A stretch of 64,000 nt of DNA from Azolla pinnata. Its lineage: Eukaryota > Streptophyta > Polypodiopsida > Salviniales > Salviniaceae. Position 1 is the first letter of the stretch. Each line of letters starts with the position of its first letter. The stretch covers positions 158,032 through 222,031 of the forward strand of contig JBBBWG010022222.1 of NCBI GenBank assembly GCA_037176905.1, in the 5' to 3' direction. The position numbers were made by a program, and so were the translations under genes. Below the pieces are notes generated by a model, which was given only the letters and a program-made list of their open reading frames with translations, was not told the origin of the DNA and made no database searches. This document shows positions 1-11,638 of the stretch, piece after piece.

Positions 1-1160
1 ATTCATCAATGCATCGATTAAATAGTATAGCTAGGCGTAGAAACAGGCATGAAGCGATCTCATTCTTTTTGTTCTTGTGATTTGATGCATAATGTTTCTA
101 TATAGAGCGAACCGAAGTCTTAATGATCTAGAAATATATGTAGTGGCCTGCCTGATATCCATATAATCTATGTGAGATTATCTAAATGTTTGTCACCTAT
201 GTGCGCATTACATATCACATTCTCGTAAACTAGAAGCGATTGCAACTATATAGCCACCAAGGACCCCAAGTTCTTCCATAACACTTCAATATGGAGCAAC
301 ATATCAAAAGTTCTTACATGTATTTGAAAGCCATAAAAACTCAAATTTGGTATTATCACAGAGTTTTTACCATAAGTGAACCAACCATGATTGTCCGACC
401 ATTGTTCATATGATACTTATCTCTGCCTTTATACATAATCCAGGAGGGGGAACGGCGAGCGAGATTTCAACTTTCTCCTTATATTTGATAAACAAACATG
501 TTAATCAATCGACGACGCTTTATATTTGTCTCACTTGAGCTTGTATATTGTGTGATTAAGCATCCTTAATCCATCCGTTTCTTCAATAATTTATTAGATG
601 GCTTATTATATTAGTAGACTTATAGCCATACCACCGTTTTATGTGAGTTGGTCTTTTTTCAGGAAAATTTCCATGATGAGTGCGAACTAGGGTATACTAT
701 TGTCGAAGCTTTAGAAATCTTTTGGCTAGTGGCATTATGAATTTGCGAGAAGTGAATAGGAATTAATCGATTAGCCATAACACTAGGCGTTAATTTGCAA
801 TTTTTAATTTTAGTGGGCGCTAAAATAAAGTTAATAAAATTGATTAGGAGTTTTCCCTGAGACAAATTTAGTAAATCCCAATAAACATTGCCGATCATGA
901 TATGTCTATCTGTTGGCCTAATAATCCGTTCGAGCTTCAATGGACAAGTCAAAACCACATATAAAGAATCCACATGTTCCAAGGACATTGTTTATGCAAA
1001 TCGGCATTTTCCTGCGGGCGAGCAAAGGACATAGTTTTTTTTTCTTTTGCGCTCGATGCAGAGATTAAATCTTGTTTTGGGTTCATCTAACTCTGCACAC
1101 AACAAAGGACATAGTTTTTTCCTTTTGCGCTCGATGCAGAGGTTAAACTTGTTGTTTTGG
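1..1160. other. Intergenic DNA, no gene seen
   Basis: This AT-rich stretch holds no convincing gene. A 109-codon open frame on the minus strand (659-988) overlaps the MITE-like remnant at 661-857 and has no recognisable domain, so I do not call it. The right part leads into a short tandem duplication. Confidence 0.6.
661..857. mobile_element. MITE-like remnant, short copy of the 38-kb element
   Basis: The segment shares the block ACTAGGCGTTAATTT followed by a GGCGC-containing stretch with the right end of the element at 38076-38497. It ends in a comparable TTTCCC terminus, and its left end carries a GGAAAATTTCC-like sequence. It is much shorter than the other copies, so it is probably internally deleted. 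The family assignment rests on visual alignment only. Confidence 0.4.
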
Positions 1161-1190
1161 TTTGGGTTCATCTAACTTCACACACAGCAC
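1022..1190. repeat. Tandem duplication, two units of about 80-85 bp
   Basis: Two adjacent units both contain AAAGGACATAGTTTTTT, then TTTTGCGCTCGATGCAGAG, then GGGTTCATCTAACT. The second differs by small insertions. It lies in the distal upstream region of the aspartic protease gene. I see no function for it. Confidence 0.8.
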
Positions 1191-1630
1191 TGACGAGGTC
1201 ACGAATGAGGAAAAATGGGTTGATATTGGCACCCTTTCTATGATACGACAGAAGCGCAAGAAATGTTTTGGTTTGTTTTTTTCTATCAAGGGTTCAGGGT
1301 TTAGGTTTTATAATCGTCCGAAACGGATCATGCATGTTTCGCGTAATACAGCTCCAGACACTATTCGGAGCTCTCGATCTAAAATGAGGCTGGTGCAGAC
1401 CTACGCCCCGACGCGCAGATGATCATGTGACCAGCAAACCGACTGTGGGCAGCGGGCATATAAGCATATGCAAGATAGTATTATATAGGTTGGGTCTTCC
1501 GGATCTCCAGGATCCGTAGAGTCCAACGTTAAGAGCAAGGGAGTCGGAGAAGTCGTCTGGTCCGAGGACAAGGGAGAGAAAGAGCATGTCGGCGATTAGG
1601 TGTGTATGTATGTACAAGGCGAGGACCCGT

Positions 1631-1638
1631 TATATATA
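1631..1638 (+). promoter_or_regulatory. Probable TATA box of the aspartic protease gene
   Basis: TATATATA lies 93 bp before the ATG at 1724. Transcription would be expected to start about 30 bp downstream, near 1660-1670. This favours 1724 over the in-frame ATG at 1586, which lies upstream of the box. Confidence 0.5.
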
Positions 1639-1723
1639 CGAAGGCGGCGAATTGTTAAGGGAACTGGGGGGTTCGGGTGGGGGGGGGTGGCTACGACTCC
1701 AGTCTCGACAGTTTCCAGCAAAA

Positions 1724-4527
1724 ATGGCCAGATGTTCTGGGCAGGCGGCTCTGTCAGCGAGCAGGCTAGCGGTTATGGCGGTTACGTCACTGGCCATGGT
1801 AGTTATATCCCCAGTCCTGAGCCCAAGAAGCACTGGTCAATGTCGGTGTTACGCGAAAGGCGTAACCGCGGGGATCAAGCTGGAGCTGGTGAGGGCCGAC
1901 TCGGGCCCCGGGTGGCTCCACAGATCGGTCCAGAGGAGCCTCGCCCGAAGGCAGACTAGGAGGAGGGGGTCTAGCCAGTTGGAGGATGAGATGCAGATGC
2001 AGATGCCGATGCAGTTGGAGGCGGCGGCGCCCGAGGTCGAGCTCCCGGTGACGTCCGATGGGACGGGGTCGGAGTTTGTGACGAGGATGGCGCTGGGGAC
2101 GCCGCCCGCCGCGTTCACGGCAGTCGTGGACACGGGGAGCGGCCTCGTGTGGCGGCAGTGCGCGGCTTGCAGCGACCTGCTGCGGGCGGGCAGTGACTCA
2201 ACAGTGCCCAGAAACAGCAACGACAGTACCAGTATCGGGATCGCAGGAGCCGGAGCCGGAACTGGAACTGGAATCGGCATCGATTCTGGAACTAGAGCTG
2301 GAACTGGAACTGGAACTGGAACTGGCATCGACTCCGGCACTGGCGCTGGAACTGGAAACGGAATCGGCACTAGCACCGGAACCGAGAATGAAACCGGAAC
2401 TAGCGTCGACTCTGACGCTGGCACCGGCACCGATTGGTCCGGATGCTACGCCCAGACCGATGGGACCCCGCTCTTCGAGCCGCGCTCCTCGTCGAGCTAC
2501 CGCACTGTCCCCTGCAACGACAGCGCCTGCGGTTCCCTTCAGGTGCCGCCGCGCCCGGTGGTCGCGTGCGGATCCGAGGCCGCCGCCGTCTTCTCCAACA
2601 CCAGCATCTTCATCGTCGCCGCCGGCGCCGACAACAGCTCGGGCGGCCCGAGCGGCGCCGAATTGTACGCGTCCCTCGCGTCGCTGTCGCCGCCCGACGC
2701 GTGCGTCTACAACTACGTCTACAACGACGGCGACGCGCTCACCGCGGGCGTCCTCTCCGCCGACGTGCTCACGCTCGGGCACGACCGCGGCCGCGACGGG
2801 AGCCTCGCGGTCCCGGGCTTCGTGTTCGGGTGCGGGGAGCTCAACCGCGCGCCCGACAACTTCACGGGCGCCGCGGGCGTCGCGGGCCTCTCGCGCGCCC
2901 CGCTCTCGCTCGTCTCCCAGCTCCGCTTGTCCCAGTTCTCGTACTGCCTCCGATCCGATGCAGCGACGAGCTCCTTGTTCCTCGGGCCCGTCCCAGGATC
3001 AGGATCAGGATCAGCATCAGCATCAGCATCAGCATCAACATCCGCATCTGCATCCGCATCCGCATCCGCATCAGCTTCCTCCTCCTCATCTGCACATCCA
3101 GCTGTTGCTGATGCTGGCGACGATACTGCTGCTGCGGATGCTGGTGACGGTACTGCTGCTGGCGACGATAACGCCGTCCTCTGCACTACCCCCCTCCTCA
3201 CCAACCCCGCCCACCCTCACCTCTACTACGTCAACCTCACCGGCATCTCCGTCGCCGGGGAGCGACTCCTCGACATCCCTCCCTCCGCCTTCGCCTTCAC
3301 GCCTGACGGTATGGTTATAGTCGGGGAAACCGAGGGCAAGGATAAGTGGGAAACCGGTTATCCTAAGGATCGGGGACAAAAAGCCATATGTGCATATACC
3401 CATATGTGCATATAACCCAGAGGAACCAATTTATAAGGTTAAAATTTGAACAGGTTTTTAAGGGTAAGGATAAGTGGGAAACAAGTTATCATATGGACAA
3501 GGGACAAAAACCCATCTAGGCATATAATCTTAGGGAACCAATTTATAAGGTTTTTAAGGGTAAGGATAAGTGGGAAACAAGTTATCATATGGACCGGGGA
3601 CAAAAACCCATATGGGCATATATAATCTTAGGGAACCGATTTATAAGGTTTTTAAGGATCGAGTTTTTAAGTGGGAAACAAGCTATCTTATGGACCGGGG
3701 ACAAAAACCCATATGGGCATAGATAATCTTAGGGGACCAAATTTTATAAGGCTAATTTCAATGGGTTCAAGGGTAAGATAAGTGTGAAAATTAGTTTAAT
3801 CCTGAGACTGGGACAAAAACTCATCTGGCCATATAAACGTTAAAGGAACCGATCTACTAAGGCTAATTTGAAAGGGTTTTCTAAAGGTAGGAAATTACTG
3901 TAGGCTATATTCCTAGGACTGGGACAAAATTATACGAGCATATCGGCTAATTTTATTTGAGGCTAATCAGGATGGGTTTAGGGGTAAGACCAGGGAAAGA
4001 AAACTAGCTAATCCTACGACTAAAACAAGCGTAAATGGGCATATATAAAACCTCAGGGGGGGAATCAGCGGTCGGTGATTACCTAGGACTGGGACAAAAC
4101 CCATATGGTCACTTGGACAGGTGAGTACGGCGGAGGTGGCACCATCCTCGACTCCGGCACCACTCTCTCCTTCTTCCCTTACGCAGCATATGCCCCGGTC
4201 CTCGACGCCTTCCTGCGCTTCAACGCATCGATGCCCCTCGCAGATCCCAACCAGGACTTCGACCTCTGCTACACGCGCCCGGGAGAAGTCGCGTCGCTGA
4301 CTCTGCACTTCGGCGATGGCCCCGTAACCACCAGCCTCGAGCTCCCCGCCGCCAACTACTTTGCCCAAGTCGACGGTTACGGTTATTGCCTCCTCCTCGG
4401 CCTCAACTTCGGGAGCTTCTCGTTGCTCGGCAACATGCTCCAGCAGAACTTCCACGTCGTGTTCGACGTCGCCGCGTCCCGTGTCTCGTTCGCGGCTGCG
4501 TCCTCTCCTGCGTGCACCGCAACCTGA
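1724..4527 (+). CDS. Nepenthesin-type aspartic protease (A1 family) with low-complexity insertions
   Basis: The exons are 1724-3308 and 4121-4527, joined in frame by a GT-AG intron, giving about 663 residues. Plant A1B proteases are usually near 430-500. The N-terminus has a hydrophobic signal-like segment and then a propeptide-like stretch (GIKLELVRAD). Both active-site motifs are intact: DTGSG at Asp136 and DSGTT at Asp539. Cysteines of the nepenthesin-specific insert (CAACSD and later GCYAQ) are present, but a Gly/Thr-rich repeat of about 65 residues (roughly 173-237) splits that insert. A second Ser/Ala repeat (about 424-457) follows the FSYCL motif. The family acts as secreted or vacuolar endopeptidases in defence, senescence or development; the substrate is unknown. 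Exons are very GC-rich, unlike most genes here. The start at 1724 was chosen because of the TATA box and because the hydrophobic segment follows it closely. Confidence 0.88.
2239..2433 (+). repeat. In-frame Gly/Thr-encoding hexamer-like repeat
   Basis: This region repeats GGAACTGGAACT-like hexamers with interspersed GGAATCGGCATCGA variants. In the gene's frame they encode Gly-Thr and Gly-Ile pairs broken by Asp-Ser-Gly. The length keeps the protease reading frame. It lies inside the nepenthesin-specific insert. Confidence 0.85.
3331..4110. repeat. Intronic minisatellite, about seven degenerate units of 95-125 bp
   Basis: Nearly the whole intron of the protease gene is built from a repeated unit containing GGATAAGTGGGAAAC, then GGGACAAAAACCCATATG, then GGGAACCAATTTATAAGG. 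Units begin near 3337, 3461, 3556, 3655, 3770, 3890 and 3978, with a partial unit near 4080. The second and third are the most alike and the later ones are increasingly degenerate. The 3' splice site lies just after the last partial unit. Confidence 0.85.
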
Positions 4528-4550
4528 CTCTTCGAGCAACGAACAGAGTA

Positions 4551-4570
4551 AGTAGTAGTAGTAGTAGTAA

Positions 4571-4649
<79 letters not shown>

Positions 4650-4650
4650 C
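4551..4650. repeat. Trinucleotide microsatellite (AGT)n
   Basis: About 33 AGT/GTA triplets with one interruption start some 24 bp after the protease stop codon, so they probably sit in its 3' untranslated region. Open frames across the tract encode only homopolymers. Confidence 0.95.
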
Positions 4651-4670
4651 TAGAGAATGTGACAATTCAA

Positions 4671-5118
4671 AGGGAGAGATCTTCTATGCATACACATCAG
4701 TCTCCCTTCTTGTGGGTTCCTTCAAAAGCTTTAGCTTGACAACAACAAACTGTTCTTTGTGTGATGACTAGTTTGCTTTCCATTGAGATTACTTTTAAAA
4801 GGAGAATTTTCACAAAGAGCAAAGTTTTCAAGGTCTGGCTATATGCCTTTCTCTTCTGCATGAAATGTTCTCCAAGTCTTTGATGCATGGCTAGGGAGAG
4901 ATCTTCTATGCATACACATCAGTCTCCCTTCTTGTGGGTTCCTTCAAAAGCTTTAGCTTGACAACAACAAACTGTTCTTTGTGTGATGACTAGTTTGCTT
5001 TCCATTGAGGTGACTTTTAAAAGGAGAATTTTCACAAAGAGCAAAGTTTTCAAGGTCTGGCTATATACCTTTCCCTTCTGCATGAAATGTTCTCCAAGTC
5101 TTTGATGCATGGCTAGGG
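4671..5118. repeat. Direct tandem duplication, two 222-bp copies
   Basis: The copies begin at 4671 and 4893 (AGGGAGAGATCTTCTATGC) and end with TTGATGCATGGCTAGGGAG. They differ at only a few positions, for example ATTGAGATTACT versus ATTGAGGTGACT, so the event looks recent. It lies between the protease gene and the end of AUG6. Confidence 0.95.
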
Positions 5119-5693
5119 AGCTTCCCACTCTCTCTCTCTCTTCCGTCGTCGAAAACGACTAAAGTCTTCAGAGATTACATTCTGGAAAGCCGGCGTCGAA
5201 GTTGAATCAAGAGGTTTACCTCATTGATATGCAAAACAGGTGAGGGCTAAGGCCACGATTGTACATAGAAAAGCTTGAAATTCGCAGAGCATTACATATT
5301 CTACATCCATTTCCTGGTTTACACAAACATTAACTTCAATCAATAATGATGACATGCGTAACAAGCATTTTGTTTGTTGTACATTACTGAGTTGTGTGAA
5401 AAACGACTTCCATTCCAGTGGAGCAGTGAACAATCACCTACAATTCATGATGGAACCACGGACAGGAAATAAATGAGCAATGGCCTTCTTAACCCGCAAC
5501 AAAAGATTCATGACTTTAGAATTCGGAGCACAAACCCACCTCGGTTTGTGGTCATGAGACACTAAAAAATCATATACCTAGTCATATTTCATCTTGCCTC
5601 AGCTCTTTAATTTATCATGTTACAGTTCATATTTAATGTTACAGAGATGCTAGTCCACAAACAAACAAGGAGACTGTGATAAAGGTGGAATTA

Positions 5694-8600
5694 TTACACC
5701 CCAGAATTGAACCAGGCCCCTTCTAAAGCAACATCTGCAAGTTCGAAGTCCTCGTGTCCTGTAATGAACATATGAAAAACGTTCAGAGAAGAAATAGTTA
5801 ATGACGGATTTTCGAGAACTCGTATACCTACAGAATTTATTGACATAGAGAAAACCATATTTCAAATCAAATATATGATATCACACAAACCATTTGGCTA
5901 GCTAGTAGAAAATTCTACCTAGAAGATCATCTGACGATGATGATAGCTCTGTGAGAAGCGGCGGAGAGAGTGAACAGGTTAACTTGTTTGTTTTACGTTC
6001 AGGACTTGCAATGGTATTTTCCACTCCACATCCTGGTAGAGAACCTTCACAGCTTGAAAAACCATCATAATTCAGACATTTGTTGGTGGATTTGTAGGTT
6101 CTTGCTTGCCTTTTTGACACATCCGCTTCTTGAAGCGAGTGTTCCTCTCCATGAAATCTGGTTGTTTCAAGGGAGCTCTTCGCACCATACCTGTGATACT
6201 CTTGAGATGGCCTCAGAGATTGGTTACTTTCATTGCTATGAGGCGAAGTCTGTTCTAGATCTTGCTTTGTGAATGGTTCAATTGGAGTAAAAAAATGTTC
6301 TATACCACATTCAGCTATGTCAGGCTTTATGGCCTCCGATAAGCTGTTAGATCTTGATAAAACAGCATGATGAATTTCTTGCCTTAACAATGTTATACTG
6401 TCATGCCTCTTCTCTGCAAGAAAAGCATCATAAAACGTTAAGTGTCTGAATAACAATCAACCCGGGGCATCAATTGGTTAGCAAAACATTAGCAAACTCT
6501 TTAACTGTACTTTCCATGTGTTCTTGCTGAGCTAGAACATCAGCTGAACTACACACAGACATACCAGCCTCTTGTACATTTAATGGGTTGACAGGAACAC
6601 TCGAAAAATTAGTGGGCAGCTTTAATGCAGGACTTGGAGGTACTAACTTCAAACATGATGCCCAAGGTTTGATCCGAGTAGGAGCGTCCTGGAACTAAAA
6701 TTAGTCAACCTTTGACCACAACAAATTTCACTCAAGGATTGCTTGAGAGCCAAATATAGAGCCAAACACAAATAAATACAGCTAAAATACCCTCGACGCA
6801 GGCAAGCTTCCAGAAAGAGGCGATGAAATAGCCACAGAAATCCTGTGTGGGCTTGTCTGATTGAGTTGCTTTCTCATAGTTGATACAGATGCTTCCATGA
6901 CAGGCATGCATTCCCTTACCTGGTTGATTAAAAGCTGCACAACAAGAATAAAAGATGAAGAATATGCCAATAAAGATGAACAATATATGTGGGTGTTAAA
7001 AAGTGGAATCTCACCAACCTGAATGTTAGACATATATTGTTTGTGTTCGGTCACAGTTGCACATAACGCTTGGGCATGACTATTATCTCCATCATCAGAT
7101 GTGTCTTTCATCAAATCTGGATATGTCCCATCATTTGATCTTGCCTGTTGTAAACATGTTGCAACCAGAACCATTAGCACTATTTGAATTAAACACACTT
7201 TAAATTTGATCTAAAAGAGTTCGATTGCAAAATTTTAGTCACTAACATAACTTCACAAATGCATCCAAAGAGCAAGTGACTCTCGGGGCGATGCAATATG
7301 AATACAATAATCTGAGCACCCCACACGATGGCTCAAGTAGAATTTTCAGCGATATCACTATTATCCGAAATTGACTATCATACCGAGGGATTATTTTATT
7401 ATTGTAGTAGCATGAAATGTAGAACTCAATATGCATAGCCACCTTGTGTACAATCAAAATGTTTCTGTGCATTTCCTGACTAAGAGCTATCTATATATGC
7501 ATCATATTAACAAAAAAAGAAATTGGGTGTAAAAGAGTGTGCACTGGATTAATTTTATGCTCACCGAGTATCCATATTCTAAATAGGACACCAAGATTCC
7601 ACTTAGCAGTTATTCACCCTAGCAAGATACCCCATAGATACAAGTAGGTAAAGCAATGCATGTAGTCCAGAATTTACTTCTAGTGACAACGAAGGTATTA
7701 CATGAACAAACTGCACACGGAGAAATACCAAAATAATAGACTGCTTGTGTATTCGCTGTAAAGAATGTGTCCACCGTCTCACAATTTCAGCAACATCTAG
7801 AGGTAAAGATCCTTTCACAGCTTGTTCATCACTCCTGATGTGATTATCTTCATTCCCTTCAGGAACAGTACTGACAGTATCAGGCTCTCCATGAAAACCT
7901 CTTGAAAAACCAGATGACTTTTCTGATGTAGTGGATGAAAAACTATCCATTGCTGCTTTGAGTACAGACCCAGACACACGATACCTGAACATTGGAGGAC
8001 AGTCTTAGAGAACTCTTACATTGATGAAAGCCCACATTTCACATAATCAAATTTTGCTTTCAGTAGAGAAAGAGTTCATCCAATTTCCGTTTATTACTAA
8101 AATGCAATTTTTTTGCAATATCAGAAGCTTGGTTGAACAGTATTTTCACAGATAGATAGTTATATAAGTCCCTACCTGTGCTCACGACGAGATAAGAGAT
8201 CTTCGATAAGTCCAGATACCAATCTCTCATGTCGAACTACAAAAACAGTAATTAAGTTGAGAAAAGTTCTTCAATGATGGTGGCACATAATTGATAATGC
8301 ATGCAGAATTAATGTTGGAATACAGAAAGTTCCATAGGAGACCTGTCTCTCTCATGAGAGATTCCCAATGTTGTGACGCCCTGCTTACAGATAGTGATTT
8401 TTGAGTTCTGAGGGAACTTTCCATGACCTGATTCTCTCCATAATGCTTAGGTTCCTGTAGTTTCTCGAGCTCTTGATGCAAATACGCCTAAGTATGCATA
8501 AAAATGAAATCATAAGATGATGCATTGCAAAGATATACTATGTGAGAGTTCAAATGGCATGTTCTACAACCTCTTCAGCACATAATGCTCTAAAATCTGC

Positions 8601-10511
8601 TGTCATATCATGTGCAAGTCGTGACCATAATGTTTGTTTGCGTACAGCTGCCATTGCACCATTAACAAACTGCCTACGTTCGATTGCAATCCTAGCCTGC
8701 ATTTGAATTACTAACTTTTTAGAATCCAAAACTAGTCACAGACCAAACACATTCAAACATACAGCAAACAAATCTGAGTTCTCTCACCAAAAGAAAGAAA
8801 AATGTTCACTAAATCATCCAGCACCCAGAGGAAATATAAATGCACAGAATATTATATTATCCAGACTACAAGTGCATGGTACAAAGAATTGTCCATGGCT
8901 TTCACTTGGAAACATAAGGATGGCTTCTTATTAGATTGGAAACATAGCTCATAAGTGGATTTCATCTAACTTCCAATATTTAATTCTAAGTTAAATTTCG
9001 TAATTATTCCCAATTCCAGCACTAGTAATATGTAATTTAGGTCTCACACGTATGAACAACTATTTTTCTATTCTAAGAGACTTCGCAAGACACAATAATT
9101 GTAGATACATTAAATAGTCACAGTAACATGGGTAACTTGCTCTACTGTATAATAACATCCCACGATTGATTACTTTTGAAATGTAGCATAGGAAATTTTC
9201 TAGAGCATTAAAATTATCAGTGAGCTGAACCATGAATGACAGATACAATTTAATGATACTCAATTCTTTTGAGCATAGAATAAAACATTTCTTCCTGAAA
9301 CAAATGTATTCCATTCCACATACTCTTCGTGATACAATTGTACTTCACAATTACACTTCTATTGAAACTTTTAACATAGAAGAAAGATTATCTATATCAT
9401 GTTATAAACACATGTAATAAATCAAAAGAAAATTGTTTGGCATAAAACTAGTACTATACCTTTGTCACAGTGAGCAATGCAGAAGCATGGTTAGTCTGAG
9501 TAGCAATTTCAGCAAGTGGGACTGGTAGAAAATTTGCTGAGACATCTCCAGGGAAGCTGCGTTTATGAACTTCCCATAACGTATGGACTGAAAGTTGCCA
9601 TAAAAGCTCCACAAATCTGCGCATATCTACAACAGAAATTAAGAATTTTGTAGTTTGGATGAAACCCCAACTACATCAGAGAAAATGCAAAACCAAATAG
9701 CTTCAGAAGAAAATCTGATTTTCAAGAAGAAAACATACATGTCATTAGCAATGTGCGATGTGAAATATCTAATTTATAACTAGATTATACTGTCATTATT
9801 CTACAACTTCAAAACAATGATATGGATATCCTTCAGCAGCATGAGAATAGCCAGAAGTTGCCTATTTTCAACAGCACTTATTGGTTTTCTGGGCCAATGC
9901 TATCCAAATAATGGATATCTTCTCCAGTATGGCCATGCCAAATAATTGAGATCTTTTCTGAACTGCATCGATCCATCCAAAAATATGTTTCCCTAGACAT
10001 AGCTTTGGCAAAACTTGTTTACAGCCTGTGACTGGAGTCTTACTAGGCAGCAATCCTTTGATCAACTAAATAAATTTGTAACATTTGCATTGATGTTTAA
10101 AAATAGTTGACCCACAATTGTCAGTGTTTAAAAATAGTTGACCCACAATTGTCATGCATCCTTGAGACTGTTCATTTAGGAACCTTCGTTACTCAAAATG
10201 CTAGCATGTACATTGAGATTAAGAAGATCTCTATGCCAAGGAGCATGAACTAGAGTTGTATCCAAATCAATCATTCATGCACTCAAGTCATGGCATTACT
10301 GCCTATACAGAGTGATCTTGACAGGTCATTCCACTCTTAAGTACTTTTATGCTCAACATCAAATCAAAGGTCACCAAACTACAGGAGGAAAACTAGTTCC
10401 ATATGGAAATTGAGTACCTTACAGGCAAAGATAAACTAGTGCTTGATTCTTTGTCTACAATTCTACATTAAATACAACACCATATTGTGCGCATGCATAC
10501 ACACACAACCT

Positions 10512-10554
<43 letters not shown>

Positions 10555-11638
10555 TATTGTGTAGAGGAGTAGCTTTAAACTGGTGCAGAGAAGTCAAGTA
10601 TTGTATTGAGATGACAAAAATGATAATATGATAATGTCCACCAATAAAAGAAGGATGGGTGTATGCACCAAGCATCTTCCTCAAGTGATCATTAACCCGC
10701 TAATATATATCCTCTACTGAAGGTGTTAAAGACGCTAAAATCAATCAAAGATTCTAAAAAATAACAGAAAACTTGGCAGAAAAAGATAACATAATAAATA
10801 CTGTAGACACATCCCACTAATATTTTGCTGCACTACGCTCCAAATATTATTTTATGACGTCAATTCTACTATCATGTACTATCAAATTTAGGATAAGATT
10901 GAGAATTCACATGTTAACATATTAGATATGCCATGTATAAAAATATAGTCCAGACAGAATTTAGCGGGAAAAAGTAAACGAATGAGAGAAGAGATGAGAA
11001 CCTCTGTCCACAGCAAGTAGCAAGAGATGATACTCGAGAATTGCCCCGGGGCAAAGCTCCTTGTGCCTCTAATTCATTTATTAAATTTTGGACTATCTGC
11101 AAGGCAACGGATGAAACTGAATGTGTCACGAACAAGATACACTGTTGTATGATAGATAGAAATGAATACAAGAAAAATGATAATACATGTTCACCTTCCG
11201 AAAATCTCTGGATTGTCCAGCATCAAATATTGGCCAAACCCCAGCAAAATCCTGTTGGGAGTGAACATTTCCCAATATTAATTGAGTGTTAAACAATTAT
11301 ATGAATGGCACTGAGAAGAATACGGTTAACATTAGTTTATGCATAGAGCTTACTTTAGCAGATTGTGCAGGCCCTCGAAGAGCACAGAACAAAAAATATA
11401 GGAGATTTTCTCCCATCCTTGGATTTGAATGGCGGAATAACCCCAATCTGAGCACACCTCCTTGACCTAGAATGGAAGCATCCAACCCAAGCAGGAGGCA
11501 ATTAGTGTACAATGCAGCTTCCATCTCCATCTCCCTTTCCTTTTCTTTATCTTTCTCCCTCTCTTTCTCTTTCTCCCTTTCTCTCTCCCTCTCTTTGTCC
11601 TTCTCTTTCTCCGTGGCCAAAGCGTAAATAGTGTCCAT
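5694..11638 (-). CDS. AUG6: AUGMIN subunit 6 (HAUS6-like)
   Basis: Thirteen exons in transcript order: 11638-11354, 11251-11195, 11096-11002, 9616-9460, 8696-8571, 8487-8343, 8236-8176, 7984-7729, 7144-7019, 6934-6791, 6688-6511, 6413-5919, 5758-5694. They join in phase to 729 residues, close to the roughly 740 of Arabidopsis AUG6. Hallmark stretches are [61 protein letters not shown] and [15 protein letters not shown]. Augmin is an eight-subunit complex that binds existing microtubules and recruits gamma-tubulin to nucleate branches in the spindle, phragmoplast and cortical array. The N-terminus carries a Lys/Glu/Arg run before the conserved core. The donor of exon 11 (6510-6509) and the last exon rest on frame and splice logic rather than strong similarity. 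The start at 11638 matches the family's short charged leader. Confidence 0.92.
10093..10156. repeat. Short tandem duplication in an AUG6 intron
   Basis: TGTTTAAAAATAGTTGACCC followed by ACAATTGTCA occurs twice in direct succession with a period near 33 bp. It lies in the long third intron of AUG6. Confidence 0.9.
10515..10552. repeat. (GA)n microsatellite in an AUG6 intron
   Basis: About 19 uninterrupted GA dinucleotides lie in AUG6 intron 3. Overlapping open frames on both strands encode only Arg-Glu or Leu-Ser runs and are not genes. Confidence 0.95.

Noticed and set aside
1586-1723. Upstream in-frame ATG for the aspartic protease
   Set aside because: It precedes the likely TATA box and would put 46 unrelated residues before the signal-like segment.
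2193-3320. Long overlapping open frames on both strands across the protease exon (up to 375 codons)
   Set aside because: They are shadows of GC-rich, repeat-containing coding DNA. Only the frame with the DTGSG and DSGTT motifs matches a protein family.
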